From Erodium maritimum (Eukaryota > Streptophyta > Magnoliopsida > Geraniales > Geraniaceae): a DNA stretch of 64,000 nt. A model generated the notes under the pieces. It was not told the origin of the DNA, did not search any database, and saw nothing but the letters and a program-made list of their open reading frames with translations. A program made the translations under genes and the position numbers. Positions 23,891-34,833 of the stretch are shown one piece after another (positions within the stretch are counted from its first letter, which is position 1; each line of letters begins with the position of its first letter). Where the stretch lies: contig OY997588.1 in assembly GCA_963921825.1 (NCBI GenBank), positions 157,419,618 to 157,483,617 of the forward strand, in the 5' to 3' direction.

Positions 23891-23995
23891 TTAAGCCAAT
23901 TTCAGAATAATCTCAGTATATATTTCATCCGGACACAAACATATGCGCCTTAATTACAAAACCACAATAACAAAAGCAAAACAAACAACCCAAAA

Positions 23996-24283
23996 CTAGT
24001 ACAAGTCAACAACCTTAACACCCAAATACTTGTGAGCAAACTCCACAAGCCTCTTCATCTCACCACCCTCTATGAACCCATTCCCGTCCCCGTCCGCCGC
24101 CCGCATACCTTGCCGGCTCTTCTTTCCGGCAAACCACCCGCCCGCGAACCTCACCGCCTCCGCCAGCTCCTCCCGGCTTATCCGGCCATCCTTGTCGGAA
24201 TCGAACTTCTTCATCCACCTCTTGAACTCCTCCGTAGTCATCTCCCGGTTTCCCAAAGAAACGCTTCGACTTTTGATCGCCAT
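23996..24283 (-). CDS. Two-EF-hand calcium-binding protein, copy 3
   Basis: A single exon of 95 residues with both EF loops intact (28-39 and 64-75). It shares Arg22 and the near-C-terminal His with copy 2, and AEAV with copy 1. Leu10 is unique to it. A TATA-like CTTATATATA (plus-strand spelling) is at 24373-24382, about 90 bases upstream. An in-frame upstream ATG would add 26 residues that are not conserved in copy 2, so the shared MAIKSRS start is preferred. Confidence 0.85.
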   Translation of the reverse strand: MAIKSRSVSLGNREMTTEEFKRWMKKFDSDKDGRISREELAEAVRFAGGWFAGKKSRQGMRAADGDGNGFIEGGEMKRLVEFAHKYLGVKVVDLY

Positions 24284-24372
24284 ATCAATAGTTCGGGGTA
24301 TGTATTTGTAATTTCCTTTTGAAGCTCTTATGTTAAATACTGGGTCACAACATAGCAGCAAGCCTCTTTGTA

Positions 24373-24382
24373 CTTATATATA
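24373..24382 (-). promoter_or_regulatory. TATA box of EF-hand copy 3
   Basis: TATATATAAG on the minus strand at the position equivalent to the TATA boxes of copies 1 and 2. Confidence 0.55.
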
Positions 24383-24789
24383 CACATAGGTTGTCACTAA
24401 TTACAAGTAATAAATGTGTTTAAAGTCTAAGATAAACATGGTTCACATGTTTAAATTAGTGTAACGTATACGTGTGTTCGAATAAAAGCCTAACTATTAA
24501 TTAAAGTGGAGCGAAGGAATATATATTGCCAATCAACTAAGAGGATCTCCAACGGGTGGCGGATAAGTGTTGGCGGAGCCGAAACAGTGGCGGAAAGGAG
24601 CAAACCGCCGGCGGATAAACGTTGATAGATATGAAAAGTGAAGAAAAAGTTGTAAAAAAATCCTTTCAGCCTTATGACCGGAAAAATAAAATTCGTATCG
24701 ACCAGTTGATACAAAAGTTTATTTATTTTATTTTATTTTATCAGCCGCTTCTTTCAGCCAACAAAATGATTAATGACTAGAAATCAAGG

Positions 24790-25160
24790 TTCTAAAAGTC
24801 GTTAGGTGCTAGTCAGGCGGTTAAGATCTTCGGAGATTAATCGGGGGTTAAACGGGGATTAATCAGATTTGTATTTTTCTATTTTTTTAAATCTTTTTAA
24901 TAGATATATAAGAAACAAAATATCAATTTCATTATATTAAAAATGATAATAAATATTTAAAATAACTAAAAAATAACACTAAACAACTCAGAAGCACAAT
25001 CTGTAACATCACTAACACAAAACAATTCTGTGTGACTATCTAATTATTTTAACTTACTCAGTTTAATATACAAAGTTATTCTAGACGTCTAAAGAATTAA
25101 GCGGATCGGTTAGGCATAAACGGGTGCCTAAGCGTCACTTAGACGAAATTTTTAGAACAA
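24790..25160. mobile_element. Inverted-repeat element inserted in the third EF-hand block
   Basis: Ends GGTTCTAAAAGTCG and its imperfect inverse near AAATTTTTAGAAC. It lies in the roughly 650-base segment absent from blocks 1 and 2, so it is insertional. The target duplication is not clear; superfamily undetermined. Confidence 0.5.
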
Positions 25161-25761
25161 TGTTAGAAATGGTCTGAATCTATTCTAAATCTATGTAGTT
25201 GTGTGAACCATTAGTTTATTTTCTAAAGGAGAATAATTAAGAGGACGAGCCCACTTTTATTATGTCTATATTTATATTCGTAGTATTGAGCTTGTTCATT
25301 GCTTCACACCATCCATTTTTTTAATTATTGAAACTTTTTTTTAATTCTAGAACGTTTGATTTGTCGGGCACAAGAAGCCGAAAGCAAATGATTGGAATCA
25401 AACTAATTACTTATTCCGAGATCGAGGAGGGATCAACCAATTTTCATATACATTGCATCTTCAATAGGTGAATTCAATGAACGATTGTGGTCTTTTGTCA
25501 CGCGATTTGTGATTATTCGTTCACATACTGAGTTAATATCGTCGGGGGACGGTGGGAGGACAAACAAATCGTCCGATAAAATCAATATTCACATGGACTA
25601 ATAACGTCAACGGAACGAAAGATACAAATGCGAAATTGAGGTTGTTGGTTATAGTCTTTACACCGGTTGATATTGTCGATGGTAGAAAGCTGGATTGAAC
25701 ATTTAGATGAAAAAAAGCGAAATTGAACATTTTGATAGAAAAGTATTTTGTTATTTATACG

Positions 25762-25970
25762 CAGTGGCGGAGCCACATGGGCCTCATGGGGGGCACGTGC
25801 CTCCCCTCAATTTTTTTTTAAATTCGTTTTTCGATATTTTTTTTTTCAAAAATACCATTTAATTGCTTCTAATTTCGTAGTTGTGTCCCTCTCAACAAAA
25901 TTTACAGTCACGTATCGACACTAAAAAAATTCGGTACCCCTTCTCAATGAAAAGGCTAGCTACGCCACTG
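25762..25970. mobile_element. hAT-like MITE
   Basis: A 209-bp element with terminal inverted repeats CAGTGGCGGAGC and GCTACGCCACTG. Flanks TTTATACG (25754-25761) and CTTATACG (25971-25978) match at 7 of 8, the hAT target size. Confidence 0.8.
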
Positions 25971-26109
25971 CTTATACGAGTAATAACTTGGTGTGCAAAT
26001 TTGTTTAAGACACTCATATTGCTATAATAATTTATGAAGACACGCAGGAATGCATTAGTCTAACATTATTAACATGGAAAAACGTTTTTTCCAACCCAGT
26101 TCAACCTTC

Positions 26110-26336
26110 AGTTATCACTTTCTGACTTATGTGACCTTCAATTTTCACTTCCTACCTCGAAATTTTTTTTTGTTTACAATTCCTAACTCAAAGGTGGCAC
26201 GTTTTTACAAAAAGTAGCTGTTTTTTCTAAGTTAGGAATTGTAAAAAAACATACCATCTTTGGGTTATGAATGGTAAAAAACAAAATTTTTTAGCTAGGA
26301 AGTGAAAACTAAAGGTCACATGAGTTAGGAAGTGAT
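26110..26336. mobile_element. Palindromic element abutting the TRIM
   Basis: The arms around TTCACTTCCTACCTCGAAA and GCTAGGAAGTGAAAACT pair, with a centre near 26215. The right arm runs up to the first base of the TRIM at 26337, and related text (GTCACATAGGTTAGGAA) resumes after the TRIM at about 26652, so the TRIM may have landed in its right end. Confidence 0.5.
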
Positions 26337-26639
26337 TGTTAGAATATAACTATAATTGGGCCTTCAACTATCAGCTTGAGCTTTTAGTCGAGTTGGTCCT
26401 CTAATATGGTATCAGAGCATGACACCTCACGGACCCGGGTTCAAACTCCACTCTCTACAAAAATTCGATTTCTTCTACATTTATCAAATTTGCCCAAAGT
26501 GGGCCAGCCCTTATCACTCTTCTCAATGGGTTCATCTCCTCTTCTAAATAATTCACCTCCTAACCCGTAAACGGGTTTGTCCTCCGTGAGGGCGTGTGTT
26601 AGAATATAAACTATAATTGAATGAGTTGGTTCTCTAATA
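26337..26639 (+). mobile_element. TRIM (terminal-repeat retrotransposon in miniature)
   Basis: The left terminal repeat is 26337-26406 (TGTTAGAATATAACTATAAT...CTCTAATA). It is followed immediately by the primer-binding site TGGTATCAGAGC, complementary to the 3' end of initiator tRNA-Met. The right repeat is 26597-26639, starting TGTTAGAATATAAACTATA with an internal deletion of about 27 bases. Flanks GTGAT and ATGAT match at 4 of 5. No coding capacity, as expected. Confidence 0.8.
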
Positions 26640-27109
26640 ATGATAACGAAATGTCACATAGGTTAGGAATCGACGTTATCTCTATTAACATTATCCATGT
26701 CTTTTCAAACGACAAGTCTTCCCTATCGTCCCAAAACTCGACACTTGAGCTTACTTTTTCGGCTAGAGTTGAGAATTATCGTAGAATCGACATTGTCTTA
26801 AAAACTCTGATGGCTCGCCCGATCGTCAGATCTGGTCGTGTTAATAACATAGTCTGGAATCATCTTGTTGAGTCATGTCTTTCATTAAGAAGTTGACGGG
26901 TCACCATTGATGGTTGTTGGAGAAGCTGTGCTTAGCTGCTCGTATTATTTGAATATTGATTGCGTAAACTTCTAAAGTTCAATTGTTTTTTTCGGTTGGT
27001 CTCATGTTTCTTTTCTTAATGTCTGGGGTTAACGTTGGATTCTAGAGATATGTACGCTAAAACCAATGTGATCCACATTTTTTTATGACCAAAATTTATC
27101 TTCGGTTGT

Positions 27110-27840
27110 TTATTTATTTTTTATCAGTAATTTTTATTTATTTATAAAAACCATGTTTTCAAAATGAAAACATGGCCATGGACAAAGCCCACCCAACAAA
27201 TACAAACAAGAGAATACCCACAAGTATCTCAAAACAGTTACAACAAGGTCTATCTAACCGAGATCTCTACCATGAAGAACAACAAAAGAACAAAAATGGG
27301 TCTAACAAGTTCCTATAACCCAAATCTAACCAAACCACAACTAAGCCATATCTGGCTAAACAACAATTACCAAACAAAGAAACCAACATGTACGAGTCTG
27401 TGAACTCTAAATAACAACCCTAAAGCCCTTAGAAGAAAAATGAGTCTTGTACTCTGAAAACCAGCCTTGAAGTCCTAGGTAGCAGACAGAACAAATCCAA
27501 CACCAAACGTTCACCAAGCAGAGAGAGAGAGGAGCGAAGATCCTCCAGTGCCCCACCCCAAAGAACCCTTTAATCCATAGCAACTCCAGAACAAACTATA
27601 GCACCCACCTGGAGTACCTGATGTTCTCAGCTCATCAAGGCCAAGGCCCAGATTCCCCAGCCAACACTGAGAGAATCCCCCAAAGACGATGAGCCGGTAT
27701 CAAATTGATACCGAGAACAAACAGGATTTACCACCCAGGGGAGACTACAATAAGCAAACCCAGAACCCATATTCCAAAAACCCCCATCGATAAGCAAATC
27801 CGGACAAACAGTAAATTTTATGAAAATATGTTGTAATTAT
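27110..27840 (-). mobile_element. LINE 3' fragment, minus strand
   Basis: The minus strand gives GT-rich untranslated sequence ending in an A-rich tail with ATAAATAAATAAAAA at the low end, comparable to 23190-23890. No ORF2 motifs. The 5' end is ill-defined; it stops just before the element at 27861. Confidence 0.4.
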
Positions 27841-27860
27841 GGGATCCGTCGTATATAAAA

Positions 27861-28326
27861 GGGTAAATTATATTGGCATATTCCGTATTATACGTATTTA
27901 GCGATAACTATTTCAAAGTTATTTCGTCACAAAAACATATTTCGAACTAAGTAACAGCATCCAAGAAGAAGGCTGCGACGACTCGTCGTTAGGCGAGGAT
28001 TGACGGGGTTTTCTCTATTTTGTTTTTTGTTCCTTGTTTTTCGTTTTTAAGAAAAGACTTGACCTTTTAGCTCCCTTTAGTGAAGATCTTTTGTAATCGT
28101 TGGTTCTCACCCTGCTTCTTCTAGAAGCGGGGCATTCTGATTTCTTTTTGGAATCAGTCTTACTAATAAATTTTTGAGCTTATCTAAAAAAAAGTAACAA
28201 CATCCCCTTCGATCCATTTTTAGGGTTACTGAGTGTTAATTCGGGATATGTTTTCGTTACGAAATAATTTTAGCGTATTTATCCGTTAAGCACGTATAGT
28301 ACAGAATATGTCAACGTAATTTACCC
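27861..28326. mobile_element. MULE-type MITE (family G) split by a LINE
   Basis: Ends GGGTAAATTATATTGGC and ACGTAATTTACCC are inverted. The perfect 9-bp duplication TATATAAAA is at 27852-27860 and 28327-28335. With the inserted LINE and its duplicated target removed, the element is about 220 bp. Confidence 0.88.
27963..28191 (+). mobile_element. 5'-truncated LINE nested in the family-G MITE
   Basis: A LINE 3' end (ATAAATTTTTGAGCTTATCT then an A-run), flanked by AAGTAACAGCATCC (27949-27962) and AAGTAACAACATCC (28192-28205), 13 of 14 matching. Only 3' untranslated sequence remains. Confidence 0.88.
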
Positions 28327-28349
28327 TATATAAAATGTGATTATTATCA

Positions 28350-28598
28350 GGGTTAATTACATCCAACCAAATCTAACTATATCCGTTTTTCACATATTTA
28401 TATCTAATTCTAGAGTTCGTTTAGAAATACCCTAACTTTCTAAAATTGGTCTGGGGGTACCCGATTTTCAGATCATTTCCAAGCTCGTTTGAAGTAACAC
28501 AATTTTTTCGAAAATCATGATATCTCTCAAATGAACTTTATAGTTATATATAGCTAGATGAAAATCGGATATAATTGAGTCTAGTTAGGTGTAATCCC
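28350..28598. mobile_element. MULE-type MITE (family H)
   Basis: A 249-bp element with ends GGGTTAATTACATCC and GTGTAATCCC in inverse orientation. Flanks TTATTATCA (28341-28349) and TTCTTATTA (28599-28607) match at 7 of 9. The interior arms (AAATCTAACTATATCCG; ATCGGATATAATTGAG) are also partly inverted. Confidence 0.7.
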
Positions 28599-29114
28599 TT
28601 CTTATTAGTTAGCGGAAAGGGTAGCCCTTACAAAATTTTTTTTATTTTTTCGATGTAGGACTTATATCATTTCCATGCAGAGGTGGCAAACAAATCAAAC
28701 GTAACAAATACCTATCACGAAATTTAAACCAGACACATTCTGATATTATGTAAATCTTATTAAAACTATGGAAGATCAAGTTGATGATCCCATGCAAGAC
28801 TAAAGAATCGCAAGTAACAAAAGTAGGAAAAAATTACAAAATATCCTAATTTTGAAATATGGGGTGCATAGAATTAGTTTGCCTCTCAAATCTTTGCAAA
28901 CGAGTCTCCATTTTTAGTGGAAACCATTATTTGTTGTTACTGAAGACTACTTGGATTTTCCTGATTGAATAAATTCCGTTATCGATCGGGTATTTTGTTT
29001 ATCGAATCGAGTATTACATTTAATCGTCCAAAACCCATGTAGGGCTGACCCAAACTGACCCGACCAAAACCAAATTGACCTGATCCTTGTAGATCCGACC
29101 CGTATGTTTGTTAT

Positions 29115-29539
29115 TGGTATTGAGGAGTTGAGAGTTGGTCCTGGTTAAGCTTCTGAAGCGGCCGTTTAGTTGCTGGATCAACAGGGCAGTGCTTAGAAGG
29201 GTGTTGTCCTTAAGCCTAGCTGTTTCCTAGGCGTTGTCCGAAGAAACAATCAGTTTCTTTAAAGAGTCCCAATTATCTTCACTTCACCAGGTCAAAGAAA
29301 TAGTCTAGCGTTGCAGCATCGCCTCTTGGAACTGATGTACGGACTCAAATCCGTGTTGTGGTTGTCAAGAAGAAAACTGGATAGTAGTTTTTTGCCTATT
29401 TGTTTTCGAAAAATGCTTTGTCCTTTTAGCTTTTTTTATTGGAGCTCCCCATCGTTCAACCGGTTTTTGACCTCTTAGACCCGTTCTTTCTTAGAATGTA
29501 TTTTTTTCTTAATAAATTTTCGAGCTTATGAAAAAAAAA
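29115..29539 (+). mobile_element. LINE 3' end
   Basis: T-rich tail ending TTAATAAATTTTCGAGCTTATG plus nine A residues, closely similar to the end of the LINE at 27963-28191. The upstream boundary is approximate and no target duplication was identified. Confidence 0.6.
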
Positions 29540-29889
29540 CTTATTAAAAATAACATCGTAACTTCGTCAGAAAATTAAGGGTACGTAGTTCCCTTTTGTC
29601 CCCAAGGCAAGGAAAGTCCATACTCAACAAAACCAACACATGGAGGCCTCTGAGTGGTCACGACCTATTTTAGTCTTTACTCCACACTCTCTAACAACAC
29701 CTCCAAGACCTAACCTCAAACAGACAAAAAGCCCAAAAAATAATTAAATAATTTAATCATCATTATTTAATTATCATACAACAAATTCAACTTCTAGAAC
29801 CAATATTCAAAACCCCAAACACAAGAAAGACCCTTAAATACATATAGAAATAGAAACAAGCTCATCATCATCATCGGAGAAGACCGATA

Positions 29890-32800
29890 ATGGAGAAGGT
29901 AGGGTTTCAAAAGATGTTGAAGGCCACGCCGTGGAAGGCTCTGGTCATCAGAATCAACCTCGTCTTCTTAGCTCTCTGCCTCGTCGGATATGCTTGCCTC
30001 CTTCTCCGGCCACCGTCGGCGGCGGCGTATTATGAGAGTTATGCGGCTTCTTTGGTTAGATGCTCCTTGGGAGAGTGCCATCACAAGGTAAGGTAAGCTC
30101 TCTCTGAGTCGTGATCTATAAACATCCGCTACCAATCATGAGTTACGTGTTTTTTTTTAGCTCCAAATCGTGGACAATCTTTTATTAAAACAAATTAGTT
30201 TTGAAATATTTTTTCCGTCGAAACTTGAACGTGAAATGACTAAAATACCCCTAACAATTTGCTACAGCTATCCTTGTTATATTTTTTTTTTGCGGAAACC
30301 ACCCCTGTTGTCTGAGTTGTATAAAAGAAAAAGTTTAGGATATAACTATCATTTGACTTTATAGTACAAGATATAACTATTGACTTTCTTATCGTCCAAA
30401 ATACACGGTCCGGCAAAATAATTATCATAAACCTTAGTTTTCTGTGTTTTTGGCCAGAATATTCCGTGTTTTGAACAGAATATTCCAGAATATTCCGTGT
30501 TTTGAACAAAATATTCTGTGTTTTTGGACAGAAAATTATGGTTTTTGATAATTATTTTATCAGACCATGTATTTTGAACGATAAGAAAGTCAATAGGTAT
30601 ATCTTGTACTATATAATCAAATAATAACTATATCATGAAGTTTTCTCTTCTATAAAAACTAACGGTTAATAAATGAAAAATGAAAATTTGACTGAATTGT
30701 AGTAGATGCAGATATAAAATATGGATAATTACAAAAAATTGAAATATATGCATTTTGAAAAAAATTAGGTGAATTATTTATTTATTTTTGGAAAAACTCC
30801 ACAAACTAACTATCATAGACTTGTACCATTCAATAATTGACTGTTGACTTATTAATCGATCAATTTGACACAGTAGAATTAAGATAATTACGCAAACTAA
30901 CATTTTTAGTTAAAAATAACAGAAAACGTTAGGAAAAACTTTAAGAACCAACTGTCATATGACTATTGAACTCAAAAACTAATTGTATACTTGTTAATAT
31001 TTTGAGTTCTTCCTAACATTTTATGTCATTTCTTATGGAAAATTTTAGATTGCGTAATTATCTTAAGGTTACAGTGTCAAATTGATCAACTAATAAGTCA
31101 ACAGTCAATTCTTGAACGGTACAAGTTGATGATAGTTAGGTTTTATCTCTTTATTTTTTGCAAAAATTTACGTGAATTGTCCGGGTTTATTTGTTTTTGT
31201 AGAAAAATAAAAAATACCTTTATAAAAGTGCATACATAAAGGTTCTAAATTACAAAACACGTATACAAAAAAGTTACAAATAACGAAACACATATAATGT
31301 AAATGGTAAAATTGTCATTTTCAAAACGAGTTGATGTTATATGATTGTCACTGTTTTGTCTGTGTGATTGAATCGTCCACAGACGGAGGTAGGAGCGCTT
31401 CAGGTGAAGAAGGTTCTAGAAGAAAAGCCAATCAACCAAACCAGAACAACCAAGGTAAAGAAACCCGAGTTCCTAAAGGATCTAATGACGACGACGGGGA
31501 GAGGAAGGAAGAGGATCGCCACCGTCAACATGGCCGACGATGACGTCAGCGATTGGAAAGATCTCGGCGAGATCGTCCCGGTCCGGTTCGAGAAGGTATC
31601 GGAGAGCATGGAGTGGAGCGACCTGTTCCCGGAGTTCATCGACGAGGAGGAGGAGAGGGAGGGGACGTCGTGCCCAGAGCTGCCGATGCCGGAGGAGTAC
31701 GGCGGTTACGGGAGGGTGGACGCGGTGGTGGCGCGGCTGCCGTGCCGGTTCCCGACGGAGGGGTGGCGGAGGGACGTGTTCCGGCTGCAGGTGCACCTGG
31801 CGGCGGCGAATGTGGCGGCGAGGATGGGGAGGGGGCGGCGGAGGAGGAGGGTTAAGGTGGTGTTTTGGAGCGAGTGTCAGCCGATGTTGGAGGTTTTTCG
31901 GTGCGAGGATATGGTGAGGAGGGAGGGGGAGTGGTGGTTGTATGAGCCAGAGGTTTGGAGGTTGGAGCAGAAGGTGGCGCTGCCGGTCGGGTCTTGCAAG
32001 CTGGCGCTGCCTCTATGGGGACAAGGTACGAGATTTACTAACGGAATAAGTTTCTGGTTACGAGTTGTAACTTTAGGGTATGTATCAGTTAACGTTAAAC
32101 TTAAGGGTAAACATCAATTAAAAACGTGTCAACTTAGGGGTAGCCGTTTGTAGTTTTCCTCAATGACAAAATGTTTTGAATTCGATAGGGAATATATATG
32201 ATCTGGTTGGGATGTAAAATAACTCGAGTTCGATTGTAATATCTGGTTTAGGAATGTGAAATAATCCAAAAATACCCGAATTCGATAGAAATATCTGGTC
32301 TGGTTGGGGTGTAGAATAACTTGTGTCCGATAATTGGGATGTAAACTAACCTAAATTCAATGGGAATATCTAATCTGGTCATGATGAGAAATAATGTGAA
32401 TTCGATAGGAATATATCTATTCTAGTTGGGATCATGGTCTGATTGGGGTGTAAACTAACCTGGATTCGATAGGAATATCGGGTCTGGTTGGGATGTAAAA
32501 TAACATGAACTCGATAGGATTATCTGGTCTGGTTGGGATGTAAAATAACATGAACTCGATAGGATTATCTGGTCTAGTTGGGATGTAAACTAACCTAAAA
32601 TTGACAGGAATACCTAGTTGGGATGTAGACTAACCCGAATTCAATAAGAATACCTAGTGAGGTTGGGATGCAAAATAACACGAACTCAATAGGATTATCT
32701 GGTCTAGTTGGGATGTGAAATAACTCGAATTCGATAAGAATATTTGATCTTATATTGATGTGATATAACCTGAATTCCACTGGAACTTGTTATCTTCGAC

Positions 32801-34833
32801 TTGCTAGGTTATGATTGGGTAAAAAATGCTTCCAAGATGACAAAATGATCCAAACTCAATATTCTGAATCACTTTTAGAGTGAAAATTGGAATTTTATTT
32901 TGTAATTCCCGACCCATTCATCGAGATAAAAATATGAAGTGTCGGATTAGAATCATACCGAAGCTAAATTCGTTTCATAACACTAACTGAAAATAAACGA
33001 ATTAAAATTTAGAGTCATTGGAGATGCAGGGGATCGAACCCTGTACCTCCCGCATGCAAAGCAGGCGCTCTACCATTTGAGCTACATCCCCATGTATTTC
33101 CTTAAATTCACATTTTTTTAATTAACAAATTATTTATATTTTTAAATTATTTCAGGAATAGATCAAGAGTATGACGTCAGAAAATTACAGCACGGCCCCA
33201 AGACGGCCAAACGGGAAGCGTACGCGACGGTGCTCCACTCATCGGAAGCCTACGTGTGCGGCGCCATAACCCTCGCCCAGAGCCTCCTCCAAACCGGAAC
33301 CAAACGCGACCTTATCCTCCTCCTGGACAACTCCATCTCCGCACCCAAACGCGCCGCTCTCGCCAGGGCCGGGTGGACGATCCGGGTCATAACCCGGATC
33401 CGAAACCCGCGGGCCGAGAAGGACTCTTACAACGAGTACAATTATAGCAAGTTCCGCCTCTGGCAGCTCACCGGCTACGACAAGGTCATCTTCATCGACG
33501 CCGACATCATCGTGCTCCGAAACCTCGACCTGCTCTTCCACTTTCCTCAGATGTCCGCCGCCGGCAACGACGCCTCCATATTTAACTCCGGCGTCATGGT
33601 CATCGAGCCGTCCAATTGCACGTTCCAGATCCTGATGAGCCGACGGAACCAGATCGTTTCTTACAACGGAGGCGATCAGGTTTGAATTTTTGTTTAAAAC
33701 GGGTCACTTATATCTCCTTTCAATTGAGCGGGGTCTTAACATTTAAAATAGGGGTAAAACCGGGAACTAACTATCCCTGACTTGTACCGCTCAGGAACAT
33801 ACTACTGACTTATTTTTGGGTCAGAAACGCACGGTTGACTTAAGTATTTACTAAAAAGTAACTTTTTCCGTTATGAACTAACATTTTCTGTTAGAGATGA
33901 CGGAAAACGTTAGTAAAAGCTGCGAAAAACTAACAAGTCTACGATTAGTTTTTGAGTTCAATAGTCATATTGCAGTTAGTTCTTGCAGTTTTTCCTAACT
34001 TTCATCGTTATCTCTAACGAAAAATGTTAGTTTGTGTAATTACCTAAAGTAAGAAGTGCGTTTCTGATCGACAAAAAAGTCAACCGTAGTTCTTGAGATG
34101 TACAAGTCGGGGATAGTTAGTACCTGGAGTTTTTCCTTTAAAATATTGGGATATTAGAGGCAATTTGGGGAAGAATCGTTAAGTTTTACCGTGATGGTGA
34201 CACCTGGACACTTGATCAACGGTTCAGAAAATCGTCGGTTTAGTACGACATTTGGTCGACGATTTGTCTTCCTATCGTCCGATTGAGCAACTTCATACAT
34301 GAATATTTTGTTTGTATGTCATGTTCACTTCTTGACCGACGAGTTTATAAGTAGTCATTAATTCCTATATTTTTTTTCTGACGTGGGTTCAATGTAATAC
34401 TTTTAACCAGGGATTCCTTAACGAGGTCTATGTCTGGTGGCACCGCCTACCACGACGGATGAACTTCTTGAAGAACTTCTGGTCGAACACGACGGGGGAG
34501 GAGAGCGTCAAGAACCAATTGTTCGGTGCCGAGCCCGCGAAGCTCTACGCGGTGCATTACTTGGGGCTGAAGCCGTGGTTGTGCTACAGGGACTACGATT
34601 GCAATTGGGACATCGACGATCAAAGGGTTTACGCTAGCGACGTGGCACACCGACGGTGGTGGAGGCTACATGACTGGATGGAGGAAGGGTTGCAAAAAAT
34701 GTGTGCACTGACGAAGAAAAGGAGGATAGAGTTGGATTGGGATCGGATGAAGGCGAAGGAGAGGGGCTTGCCAGACCGGCATTGGGACATTTATGTGACC
34801 GATCCTCGCCGGAATAAGAAGAATTTGATTTAA
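29890..34833 (+). CDS. GT8 glucuronosyltransferase, GUX family (xylan side chains)
   Basis: Four coding exons join in phase: 29890-30087, 31383-32025, 33156-33679 and 34411-34833, giving 595 residues. A short N-terminus and a hydrophobic anchor at about residues 17-39 indicate a type II Golgi membrane protein. The GT8 fold is recognised by VLHSSEAYVCGAI (about 306-318), the DxD motif IDADII with Asp395 and Asp397, YNGGDQGFLNE at the exon 3/4 junction, and HYLGLKPW at 504-511. The whole reading parallels plant GUX proteins, which add glucuronic acid or its methyl ether to xylan from UDP-glucuronate; within them it looks nearest GUX4/5-type members. Exon 2 is strongly GC-rich. Introns hold foldback elements (1 and 3), a 45-bp tandem repeat and an antisense tRNA (2). 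Exact acceptor specificity is not visible. Confidence 0.92.
30300..30660. repeat. Long inverted repeat in GUX intron 1
   Basis: The left arm includes AGTTTAGGATATAACTATC and TAGTACAAGATATAACTATT; the right arm includes TATATCTTGTACTA and AACTATATCATGAAG. The centre near 30475 has short repeats of AATATTCCGTGTTTTG. Probably a foldback MITE; the ends were not fixed. Confidence 0.6.
30790..31149. mobile_element. MULE-type MITE (family D) in GUX intron 1
   Basis: A 360-bp foldback with ends GGAAAAACTCCACAAAC and AGTTAGGTTTTATCTC. The 9-bp duplication TTTATTTTT is exact (30781-30789, 31150-31158), though low-complexity. Interior words match the element at 33751. Confidence 0.78.
32190..32770. repeat. 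45-bp minisatellite in GUX intron 2
   Basis: About a dozen degenerate units built on GGTCTGGTTGGGATG, TAAAATAAC and GAACTCGATAGGAATATCT. Three consecutive units start at 32481, 32526 and 32571, exactly 45 bases apart and nearly identical. Outer units are diverged. Confidence 0.85.
33019..33091 (-). tRNA. tRNA-Ala (anticodon UGC)
   Basis: On the minus strand, 73 bases fold as a full cloverleaf: a 7-bp acceptor stem with one G-U pair, D stem GCTC/GAGC, anticodon stem CCTGC/GCGGG, loop TTTGCAT giving UGC, and T stem CAGGG/CCCTG with TTCGATC. Discriminator base is A and there is no intron. A box (TAGCTCAAATGG) and B box (GGTTCGATCCC) are intact, and a TTTT run follows about a dozen bases downstream. 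It lies antisense in intron 2 of the GUX-type gene, 64 bases before exon 3. It is of the nuclear type. Confidence 0.95.
33751..34136. mobile_element. MULE-type MITE (family D) in GUX intron 3
   Basis: A 386-bp foldback. Ends GGGGTAAAACCGGGAACTAA and CTGGAGTTTTTCC are inverse, flanked by the perfect 9-bp duplication TTTAAAATA (33742-33750, 34137-34145). It shares CTAACTATC, ACTTGTAC and TTGAGTTC blocks with the intron-1 copy. Confidence 0.9.

Larger units (their letters stand above)
17495..25450. repeat. Triplicated chromosomal block carrying the EF-hand genes
   Basis: Similarity extends well beyond the coding exons. Shared upstream text includes GGCGATAAAAAG-type starts, the TATA region, TTCTAAAGGAGAATAATTAAG and GATTTGTCGGGCACA. 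Approximate units are 17495-19000, 20358-21510 and 23900-25450. Unit 3 has about 650 extra bases (roughly 24530-25185), and a LINE-like segment separates units 1 and 2. Unequal crossing-over or local duplication is the simplest origin. Confidence 0.8.

Noticed and set aside
24540-24780. Complete Harbinger MITE beginning GAGGATCTCCAACGGG
   Set aside because: A plausible left end but no matching right end could be found.
31540-31917. 125-codon Arg/Gly/Cys-rich frame
   Set aside because: Out-of-frame reading of GUX exon 2, whose third positions are G/C-rich.
33019-33091. Organellar tRNA insertion
   Set aside because: The sequence has nuclear tRNA-Ala features, and no flanking organellar DNA is present.
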